Part shown: piece by piece, positions 1-5,118 of the stretch
Numbering within the stretch: position 1 is the stretch's first letter
How the letters are laid out: each line of letters starts with the position of its first letter
Source: Oscillospiraceae bacterium
GTDB lineage: Bacteria; Bacillota; Clostridia; Oscillospirales; Acutalibacteraceae
DNA length: 6,925 bases
NCBI GenBank assembly: GCA_021640185.1
Contig: JAJXDX010000108.1
Span: 1 to 6,925 of the forward strand
Direction: 5' to 3'
Position numbers and translations under genes: made by a program
Notes under the pieces: model-generated
What the model saw: the letters and a program-made list of their open reading frames with translations, nothing else
Databases searched by the model: none
Told to the model about the DNA's origin: nothing

Positions 1-313
1 GCTGACGCTGAATCTGCGCTGTGACGACAGCTTTGTCGAGGACGAGGGCTGGCACCGGGCGGCGGAACGAGACGAAAATTTCATGCGCACCCGCAGCGGA
101 CAGAAGATCCTGTTTCTTGAACTGGGCGTCGGCTACAAGACGCCTATCATCATCAAATATCCCTTTTGGCAGATGACGGCCAAAAACCCGAACGCCGTCT
201 ATGCCTGCATCAACCGCGGGCAGGCGGCCTGCCCGCCGCAGATCGCCCGGCAGGCGATCTGCATCGACGGGGACATCGGAGAGATCCTGCGCAGACTTTC
301 GGAACAAAAATGA
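1..313 (+). CDS. Sir2-family (class M sirtuin-like) protein, C-terminal part, cut by left edge
   Basis: The reading frame is open from base 2 to the TGA at 311-313, giving about 103 C-terminal residues; the start lies outside the window. The fragment begins LNLRCDDSFVEDEGWHRAAE and contains ELGVGYKTPIIIKYPFWQMT, followed by a stretch (YACINRG) and IDGDIGEILRRL. A Gly-rich turn followed by a Thr-Pro-hydrophobic strand, then an Asn, then a D/E-x-x-x-x-L helix near the end matches the distal Rossmann part of Sir2 proteins, which binds NAD+. The wording (ELGVG-TP-IIKYPF) is closest to the class M sirtuins, which are linked to macrodomain and lipoyl-carrier ADP-ribosylation systems in Firmicutes. 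The NAD-binding and catalytic residues lie upstream and cannot be checked. Whether it is a deacylase, an ADP-ribosyltransferase or an inactive relative is therefore open. The ATG at 83 is internal and not a start. Confidence 0.72.
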   Translation, partial: LTLNLRCDDSFVEDEGWHRAAERDENFMRTRSGQKILFLELGVGYKTPIIIKYPFWQMTAKNPNAVYACINRGQAACPPQIARQAICIDGDIGEILRRLSEQK

Positions 314-321
314 CAGCGCAA

Positions 322-358
322 AAGCGGCCCCCGGCGAATATATCGCCGGGGGCCGCTT
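322..358 (+). terminator. Perfect 16-bp GC-rich hairpin downstream of the sirtuin-like gene
   Basis: Bases 322-337 and 343-358 form an uninterrupted 16-bp inverted repeat around a 5-nt loop (ATATA), starting 8 bases after the stop codon. The position fits a transcription terminator for the sirtuin-like gene. No U-tract follows on the + strand (CGTCTGCG); on the minus strand only a short T-run follows. It may act together with the second hairpin just downstream, or as an mRNA 3'-end stabiliser. Confidence 0.6.
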
Positions 359-370
359 CGTCTGCGTCGG

Positions 371-394
371 GGCGGCCGGATCGGCCGCCTTTCG
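371..394 (+). terminator. Second hairpin with short T-rich tail
   Basis: Bases 371-378 (GGCGGCCG) pair with 382-389 (CGGCCGCC) across a 3-nt GAT loop, followed by TTTCGTT. An 8-bp all-GC stem with a short, interrupted U-run is a plausible but imperfect intrinsic terminator. It insulates the sirtuin-like gene from the PadR promoter that begins about 40 bases on. Confidence 0.45.
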
Positions 395-435
395 TTCGGC
401 GGGGACAGAGATCGGCCATCTTTTGAAAAAAACTA

Positions 436-464
436 TTGACAGATCCGATACTTCGTGATACGAT
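436..464 (+). promoter_or_regulatory. Sigma-A promoter of the padR operon
   Basis: A perfect -35 box TTGACA (436-441) and a -10 box TACGAT (459-464) are separated by exactly 17 bp. An A-rich tract (GAAAAAAAC, 425-433) just upstream could act as an UP element. The expected start of transcription is near 471, giving a very short leader before the Shine-Dalgarno site GGGAGG (477-482) and the padR ATG at 489. Confidence 0.85.
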
Positions 465-472
465 GTATTACG
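454..472. promoter_or_regulatory. Candidate PadR operator: near-perfect 19-bp palindrome over the -10 box
   Basis: The sequence CGTGATACGATGTATTACG is symmetric about base 463, with one mismatched pair (457/469) apart from the central base. Its core is ATAC-GAT-GTAT. It covers the whole -10 box and the probable transcription start. A further GATAC at 447-451 repeats the GATAC at 457-461 at a 10-bp interval, one helical turn. PadR proteins are dimeric winged-helix repressors that commonly bind dyads over their own promoters. Autorepression of this operon is therefore inferred; binding has not been shown. Confidence 0.6.
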
Positions 473-488
473 CAAAGGGAGGTATCAC

Positions 489-809
489 ATGGACGGACAG
501 TTGAAACGAGGACTTTTGGACGTCTGCGTTTTGGCGGCGATCAAAAGCAAAGATTCCTACGGCTATCAGATCATCAAAGACATGAAGCCGTATCTCGAGC
601 TTTCCGAATCGACCCTGTATACCATTTTGAAACGGCTGGAAACGGCGGAGATGCTGACGGTGCGCACGGCGGAGCACGGCGGGCGGCTGCGGAAATACTA
701 CCACATCACCGGGGCCGGGCTTCAGCGCATCGAGGAGTTCAAGGGCGAATGGAAAGAGATCGTGGAGATCTACCGATTTGTGACGAAAGGGGACGAGGAA
801 GATGGATAA
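489..809 (+). CDS. PadR family transcriptional regulator
   Basis: This 106-residue protein is a short (subfamily 2-type) PadR repressor. It has a winged-helix domain at about 1-75: helix 1 with LLDVCVLAAI, then the hallmark SYGYQI (23-28), the recognition helix STLYTILKRLE (41-51), and the wing and following strand ending RKYYHIT (68-74). A short C-terminal helix (about 77-98) serves for dimerisation. The start is set by GGGAGG six bases upstream of the ATG. It is first in an operon with DUF1700 and DUF4097 genes, and its stop overlaps the next gene by 8 bp, so the genes are translationally coupled. In Firmicutes this PadR type usually represses its own operon and is released by a stress or ligand signal. 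The effector here cannot be deduced. A palindrome over its promoter is the likely binding site. Confidence 0.93.
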   Translation: MDGQLKRGLLDVCVLAAIKSKDSYGYQIIKDMKPYLELSESTLYTILKRLETAEMLTVRTAEHGGRLRKYYHITGAGLQRIEEFKGEWKEIVEIYRFVTKGDEEDG

Positions 810-1404
810 ACAGGCATTCCTTACCGCGCTGCGCAGCGGCTTATCCGGGCTGCCGCAGGACGATATCGAGGAGCGGCTGACCTTTTACGGCGAGATGATC
901 GACGACCGGATGGAGGAGGGGCTTTCCGAGGAAGAGGCGGTCGCGGCCATCGGCGAGGTGAGCGAGATCGCTCGGCAGGCGGTGGCCGACACCCCGCTGG
1001 CCAAGATCGCCAAGGAGCGGATCCGCCCCAAAAGGCGGCTGAAAACGTGGGAGATCGTGCTGCTGGCGCTGGGCTCGCCGATCTGGCTGTCGCTGGCCAT
1101 CGCGGCGGCCGCCATACTGTTTGCCGTTATCGTTTCGCTGTGGTCGGTCATCCTCTCGCTGTGGGCGGTCTTTGCCTCGCTGGCCGTCAGCGCCGTGGCC
1201 GCCGTGCCGACGGGCGCGTTCTTCGCGGTGGGCGGCCACGGCGCGGCGGGGCTCGCGATGCTCTCCGCCGGGCTGGTCTGCGCCGGGCTGACGATTCTGC
1301 TGTTCTTCGGCTGCATGGGCGCGATGAAGGGCATCCTGCGGCTGACGAAGAAGATCACGCTGTGGACGAAGGACCGCTTTATCAAAAAGGAGGATGTGCA
1401 ATGA
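802..1404 (+). CDS. DUF1700 (HAAS-domain) multi-pass membrane protein
   Basis: This 200-residue protein has an N-terminal helical HAAS-type domain (about 1-60) with the family signature LSGLPQDDIEERLTFYGEMI followed by an acidic EEGLSEEEAVAAIG motif. A basic linker (RIRPKRR, about 73-79) leads to three hydrophobic stretches (roughly 83-112, 115-140 and 149-175). It ends in a basic cytoplasmic tail (LTKKITLWTKDRFIKK). It fits the DUF1700 family, which is nearly always encoded between a PadR regulator and a DUF4097 protein. HAAS domains are thought to act as signalling or protein-protein adaptor modules tied to PadR; its exact role is unknown. The start overlaps padR by 8 bp and is preceded by AAAGGGG/GAGGAAG. 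The stop overlaps the next start as ATGA (1401-1404), pointing to coupled translation. Confidence 0.92.
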   Translation: MDKQAFLTALRSGLSGLPQDDIEERLTFYGEMIDDRMEEGLSEEEAVAAIGEVSEIARQAVADTPLAKIAKERIRPKRRLKTWEIVLLALGSPIWLSLAIAAAAILFAVIVSLWSVILSLWAVFASLAVSAVAAVPTGAFFAVGGHGAAGLAMLSAGLVCAGLTILLFFGCMGAMKGILRLTKKITLWTKDRFIKKEDVQ

Positions 1405-2363
1405 AAAAGGCAACGAAGGCATGGCTCATCGCGGCGGCGGCTCTGATCGTGACCGGATGCGCCCTTTTTGCGGGCGTGATGACGACGATCGGGTGGAACT
1501 TCACCAAGCTGTCCACGGTCAAATACGAAACGAACGTGCACGAGGTCGACCGGCCGTTCTCCGCCATCGCCGTGACGACCGACACCGCGGACGTCGCGTT
1601 CGTCCTGTCGGACGACGGGCGCTGCCGCGTGGAGTGCCGCGAGGAAGAAAACGCCCGCCACACGGTGACCGTGGAGAACGATACGCTGACCGTCAGGCGC
1701 GAAGACCAACGGCCGTGGTACGATCACGTCGGGATCTCCCTCGGCGCGACGAAGGTCACGGTCTATCTGCCAAAAACGGCATACAGCGCACTGTCCGTCT
1801 TCGAGAACACCGGGAACGTGGACGTCCCGCAGGGGCTGACGTTCGTCGATGCCGAGATCTCCGTCACCACGGGCGATGTCCGCTTTTTTGCCGCCGCGCA
1901 GGGAACGGCCAAGATCAAAACGAGCACGGGGGACATCCGGGTGGAGAACATCTCCGCCGGGTCGCTCGATCTTTCCGTGACCACGGGCAAGGTGACGCTC
2001 TCCGGCGCGGCCTGCACGGGCGACGTGACCGTGGGCGTATCGACCGGCAAGGCGGCGCTGACCGCCGTTTCCTGCCGCGACCTGACCTCGACCGGCGCGA
2101 CGGGCAGTCTGTCGCTTGACCGGGTGACGGCCACCGGCCGTTTTTCGATCAAGCGGAGCACGGGTAGCGTGAAAATGAACGGCTGCGACGCCGCCGAGAT
2201 CTCGGTCAAGACCGGCACCGGCGACGTGACCGGCACGCTGCTGACCGACAAGGTGTTCATCACCGCCACCGGCACCGGGCGCGTCGACGTCCCGCAAACG
2301 ACGACCGGCGGCCGGTGCGAGATCGTGACCGGCACGGGCGATATCCGGATACAGATCGGGTAA
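1401..2363 (+). CDS. DUF4097 family beta-strand-repeat protein, membrane anchored
   Basis: This 320-residue protein has a short basic N-terminus (MKKATK), a hydrophobic anchor at about 8-31, and a long repetitive beta region. From about residue 136 to the end, a T-G-[DKSN]-[VI] turn recurs roughly every 10-20 residues: NTGNV 137, TTGDV 156, STGDI 175, TTGKV 194, CTGDV 205, STGKA 214, STGSV 253, GTGDV 272, GTGRV 291, GTGDI 310. This is the hallmark of DUF4097, predicted to fold as a stacked beta-solenoid outside the membrane. The start is fixed by AAAAAGGAGG (1384-1393) seven bases upstream and by the ATGA overlap with DUF1700; the frame stays open upstream but has no such site. A VTGC sequence (17-20) resembles a lipobox but lies mid-anchor. 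The function is unknown; the operon suggests an envelope-stress or surface role. Confidence 0.92.
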   Translation: MKKATKAWLIAAAALIVTGCALFAGVMTTIGWNFTKLSTVKYETNVHEVDRPFSAIAVTTDTADVAFVLSDDGRCRVECREEENARHTVTVENDTLTVRREDQRPWYDHVGISLGATKVTVYLPKTAYSALSVFENTGNVDVPQGLTFVDAEISVTTGDVRFFAAAQGTAKIKTSTGDIRVENISAGSLDLSVTTGKVTLSGAACTGDVTVGVSTGKAALTAVSCRDLTSTGATGSLSLDRVTATGRFSIKRSTGSVKMNGCDAAEISVKTGTGDVTGTLLTDKVFITATGTGRVDVPQTTTGGRCEIVTGTGDIRIQIG

Positions 2364-2383
2364 AGATCCGGCCGAACACGACG

Positions 2384-2423
2384 ACAAGGCAGCAGGCCGA
2401 AACGGCCTGCTGCCTTGTTTTTT
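2384..2423 (+). terminator. Rho-independent terminator of the padR operon
   Basis: A perfect 15-bp stem (2385-2399 with 2403-2417, extendable by the pair 2384/2418) with an AAA loop is followed by six T residues (2418-2423), 21 bases after the DUF4097 stop. It also separates the operon from the convergent lipoprotein gene ending at 2451. On the minus strand the hairpin lacks a T-run, so it is clearly oriented for the + strand operon. Confidence 0.95.
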
Positions 2424-2450
2424 GCGATAAGTGTGACGGTCGCTCTTATT

Positions 2451-2840
2451 TCAGCGCATCGTCAATTCGATCTTTGCGCCGTCCCCGATAAAGCCTTTCG
2501 CCTTAGCGGCGGAGATGAACTCTTCGATCACGGTAAGGTGATCGACGTTTTGGGTGTGCAGATCGGCGAGCGGACCTTTCGCGTCCTCGTTGGTCGCTTC
2601 GACTGCCAACACGGTGCCGTTCGCATCGATGTATACGCGGATATGCGGGTCGATCGAAGCGCTGAGCACGAAAGCGTAGTTTTCCGGCTTGACGAACGCA
2701 TCCCCGGCCGGAACGGATCCGACGGAAGAGCTGCTGCCCGCCGGATCTTGGCTGTTCCCGCACGAGGTGAAGGACAGCAGAAGAACGAAGGTGAGCAGAA
2801 ACAGCAGGATCTTGGTCGATGCTTTTTTGACAGTCGTCAT
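2451..2840 (-). CDS. Small lipoprotein with RsgI-like extracytoplasmic domain
   Basis: This 129-residue protein has a basic start (TTVKKASTK), a hydrophobic core (11-22) and a lipoprotein-type cleavage site FTSC, with Cys27 as the expected lipidated residue. A Ser/Gly/Pro-rich linker runs to about 48. The mature domain (about 53-120) reads ASIDPHIRVYIDANGTVLAV, then ATNEDA, and ends IEEFISAAKAKGFI. That order (D-P-x-I-x-x-x-[ID]-x-x-G-x-V, then N-x-D-A, then an amphipathic helix ending in KGF/KGY) closely matches the middle extracytoplasmic domain of anti-sigma-I factors (RsgI). The cytoplasmic anti-sigma N-terminus and the transmembrane link are absent, so this is a free-standing outer-leaflet version. 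The start is supported by AAAAAGGAG ending seven bases upstream. It is monocistronic, with its own promoter. Function unknown; homology is inferred from motif order only. Confidence 0.8.
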   Translation of the reverse strand: MTTVKKASTKILLFLLTFVLLLSFTSCGNSQDPAGSSSSVGSVPAGDAFVKPENYAFVLSASIDPHIRVYIDANGTVLAVEATNEDAKGPLADLHTQNVDHLTVIEEFISAAKAKGFIGDGAKIELTMR

Positions 2841-2965
2841 AGGAATGCTCCTTTTTCGTTTTTACCATCGGCAGCGGCATATGCCGCAGAGCGCTCCAGT
2901 CGCATCCGTCAAGGCGAATAGTCGTGCATCCGCAAGCCGTCGCCGTTTTGGTCACAGATGCCGTA
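2841..2965 (-). promoter_or_regulatory. Leader (about 125 nt) of the lipoprotein gene with a 14-bp palindrome
   Basis: This is the stretch between the predicted transcription start and the lipoprotein ATG. It holds a perfect 14-bp palindrome GCGGCATATGCCGC (2874-2887), a twice-repeated CGGATGC 24 bases apart, and the Shine-Dalgarno site (complement of CTCCTTTTT, 2848-2856). I do not recognise a riboswitch consensus in it. A six-codon ATG mini-frame exists but has no ribosome binding site. Confidence 0.4.
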
Positions 2966-2971
2966 AACGAT

Positions 2972-3000
2972 ATTATAGCATAAGATGAACGATTTGTAGA
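2972..3000 (-). promoter_or_regulatory. Sigma-A promoter of the lipoprotein gene
   Basis: Read on the minus strand there is a consensus TATAAT (complement of 2972-2977) preceded by TGC, i.e. an extended -10. A -35-like TCTACA (complement of 2995-3000, 4 of 6 matches) lies exactly 17 bp upstream. It lies just past the terminator of the hydrolase operon, so the lipoprotein is transcribed separately from it. Confidence 0.8.
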
Positions 3001-3006
3001 GTACGC

Positions 3007-3048
3007 AAAAGAAAAAGCACGGCCCTCGCCGAAGGGCGAAGGCCGTGC
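3007..3048 (-). terminator. Rho-independent terminator of the glycoside hydrolase operon
   Basis: On the minus strand a 14-position stem (3017-3030 with 3035-3048, one C/A mismatch) with a short loop is followed by TTTTTCTTTT (complement of 3007-3016). It begins about 22 bases after the stop codon of the GH32-like gene. It is the end point of the three-gene hydrolase operon. Confidence 0.95.
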
Positions 3049-3070
3049 GCTGATGTGTGCGAGCGGGCGG

Positions 3071-5116
3071 TCAGTGCGTTTCGTCAAGCGTGCACAGCCG
3101 CAGATCCCGCACCGCGGCATCCGTGCAAAGCAGACGCAGCGCCGTGGCACGGAAGAACGGCCGGTTCGTGACGAACGTGCGGCCGCCGCCGATCTCGGCA
3201 TCCAAGACCAAGCCGTCCGTTTTCGGCTCGTGATGCAGGATGATCCGCACGGTATAGCGGCCGGTCAGTTCCCTGACCTTGGCGATGGCGAAATCGCGCG
3301 CGTGGATATGGATGTCCTTGCTCGGCAGATGCGCCCGATCGGTGCACTCCGGCGTCATTTCGGGGATATATTCATACATTGCCTTGAGCTCCGGCAAAAA
3401 GCCGTGCTCATCCCCGTCGCTGCCGGTGCGTGCCTGCACCTTTTGCCGCGCCGTGTCGAACGACAGCACGAACGGCGTCCCATTGCCCGAAACGGCCAAG
3501 CCGACGCGCCCGGCCGCCTGCGGATCCACCGTAAATTCCAGATAATACGAGGTGCGCCCGTCAAGCGTGAAGCACTCGCCGTCCTTTGCCGCAGCGCGCC
3601 GGGCAAGGCAGGGCAGCGCATCGGGATCCGGCGTCAGCTCCGGCAGCCAACGGATGCCGAGGCGGCCGCCCTCGTGCTGGCACAGTTCCCGGTGCAGGAC
3701 GAGGGATCCCCAGCCCATGCCGCCGACCCATCCGGCAAGCAGATAGCGTCCGTCACAGTTCGTGACCATCGGCACGCACAGGCCGTCATAGATGTCCTCG
3801 CCGACGGCGGCAAGATCGGTGAAGCGGGCGCCGCCGAGATCGCTCTGCCAAAAGCCGAGGAAGCCCATCAGCAGATAGGTGTATTCGTTCCACGAGAAAA
3901 TGGACGGGCATTCGGTGCTGTTGCGCACGGGCGAGCTGTTGTTCTCGATAGGCATATCGGTATCGGCCTGCACCCACGGGCCGTCCACCGTCGGGGCGCG
4001 CCACACGCCGGATGCGCCGTAGCCGGCATACATGACCAGCCCGCCGTTTTCGTCGGCGTAGACGCTCGGGTTCTCCGCACAGTGGATCTGCTTTTCTCCG
4101 GACACGAACCGGATGCCGTCCTCGGACACGAGGTAGTTCGCACCGCTCGGATACAGGCCGTGTTCGGCCAGCTCGGCGTAGGACACGGCCTCGAAGCAGC
4201 CGGTGCGGGAAAAGTTTTCCCGCAGCAGCACCGATCCGGTCTTGTCCGCAGGGACGACGCGGCTGCTGTGCAGGCCGTGGATGTAATAATACCGGCCGTC
4301 AAAAAACAGCATCGTGCCCGTGCCGAACGATGCCCACTGGGTATCGATCGGACGCAGCTCGCCGTGATCGACCCAATGGACGAAGTCGCGCGTCGTCACA
4401 TGACAGACCGAGTGCGCACCGCCGCCGAAACGGTCGGTGTGGTGGTGCCGGTCGAAAAAGAACAAAAAGTGGTAGGTGCCGTCGTGGTAGAAGTTCGTGA
4501 CGTCTCCGGCCCAGGTGTTGTAGCCGCGCGGGGAATAATAGGCCATGCTGCGCGCCACGGTCTCGGCCGCCGCCTCGCTCGCCAGACGGTCGACGGCACG
4601 GCAGACGCCGATATCGACCGCGTCGGAAACGAAAACATCCCCGGCCGCCGGCACGAGCACACCGACCGGGTGCTCGAGATCGGCGATCTCGCCGCCGACG
4701 ATCCACGCCAGCCGCGCACCGTCGAAGAGCAAAAACAGTTCCTCCGTCGGCGAAAAGGCCAAAAGCGGAAGACCGAGCGTCATTTGCCGGCTGTCGGCCG
4801 CGTCCGCGGACGCGTGCAGCCGGAGAGCGACCTCGATGTACGGCGAGCGGCCGTCCTCATCGGTGAAGAGGTAAAAGCCCTCGCCCTTTTCGTGGGCATC
4901 CATGTGGGACAGCTCCGCAGGGAAGCGGTGGACGCCGGTATAGATCCGCAGCATCCCGGGGATATCGAGCAGCGTCTGTTCCCCGGCCGGCAGCGGCCCG
5001 TCCCGGCGGATCCGCAAAACGAAGCCGTCTTTCATCTGTTCCGGCCGCCATTCCCCCGAAAACGGGAGCCGCTCCGGATGATAGAGCCGATAGTGTTGTG
5101 TTACGGTCTGCTGCAT
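3071..5116 (-). CDS. GH32-like five-bladed beta-propeller glycoside hydrolase with N-terminal extension
   Basis: This 681-residue protein has no signal peptide. Residues about 1-185 form a beta-rich extension; 195-480 is the propeller; 510-675 is a C-terminal beta-sandwich. Propeller motifs follow GH32 order. WAGDVTN (202-208) stands where GH32 has WMNDPNG, with D205 as nucleophile candidate, then FFFDRHHH and TTRDFVHW (first blade). ENP (348-350) stands at the RDP site, so the transition-state Asp is Asn349. TECPSIF (400-406) carries the acid/base Glu402, and WGSLVLHREL (469-478) matches the GH32 W-x(n)-L-PREL motif. GH32 enzymes hydrolyse beta-fructosides, but these departures make the substrate unpredictable; it could also be near-GH32/GH43 or non-catalytic. 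Start: AAAGGGA lies six bases before the ATG at 5116. An earlier ATG at 5122 (two extra residues, ATGA overlap) abuts that site directly. It is last in the GH18-GH18 operon. Confidence 0.82.
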   Translation of the reverse strand: MQQTVTQHYRLYHPERLPFSGEWRPEQMKDGFVLRIRRDGPLPAGEQTLLDIPGMLRIYTGVHRFPAELSHMDAHEKGEGFYLFTDEDGRSPYIEVALRLHASADAADSRQMTLGLPLLAFSPTEELFLLFDGARLAWIVGGEIADLEHPVGVLVPAAGDVFVSDAVDIGVCRAVDRLASEAAAETVARSMAYYSPRGYNTWAGDVTNFYHDGTYHFLFFFDRHHHTDRFGGGAHSVCHVTTRDFVHWVDHGELRPIDTQWASFGTGTMLFFDGRYYYIHGLHSSRVVPADKTGSVLLRENFSRTGCFEAVSYAELAEHGLYPSGANYLVSEDGIRFVSGEKQIHCAENPSVYADENGGLVMYAGYGASGVWRAPTVDGPWVQADTDMPIENNSSPVRNSTECPSIFSWNEYTYLLMGFLGFWQSDLGGARFTDLAAVGEDIYDGLCVPMVTNCDGRYLLAGWVGGMGWGSLVLHRELCQHEGGRLGIRWLPELTPDPDALPCLARRAAAKDGECFTLDGRTSYYLEFTVDPQAAGRVGLAVSGNGTPFVLSFDTARQKVQARTGSDGDEHGFLPELKAMYEYIPEMTPECTDRAHLPSKDIHIHARDFAIAKVRELTGRYTVRIILHHEPKTDGLVLDAEIGGGRTFVTNRPFFRATALRLLCTDAAVRDLRLCTLDETH

Positions 5117-5118
5117 CG

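Noticed and set aside
1870..2345. DNA-level tandem repeat in the DUF4097 gene
   Set aside because: The recurring ACGGGCGAY-like words simply encode the T-G-D turns of the protein repeat; spacing and flanking bases vary, so it is a protein-level repeat.
885..2387. 500-codon open frame on the minus strand opposite DUF1700/DUF4097
   Set aside because: Low-complexity Arg/Asp/Gly/Ala product that mirrors the DUF4097 repeats, with no start signal; it runs across the terminator of the real operon.
2873..2888. Palindrome as a mobile-element end or restriction-modification relic
   Set aside because: Single copy in the window, no target-site duplication and no transposase.
2903..2930. Mini-frame (ATG, six codons) in the lipoprotein leader as a leader peptide
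   Set aside because: No ribosome binding site, no codon bias towards one amino acid, and no attenuator hairpin with T-run after it.
2503..3201. 232-codon minus-strand frame spanning the lipoprotein, its promoter and the operon terminator
   Set aside because: It crosses a promoter and a strong intrinsic terminator, is Arg/Ser-rich, and overlaps the lipoprotein gene in another frame; the lipoprotein frame has the signal peptide and Shine-Dalgarno site.
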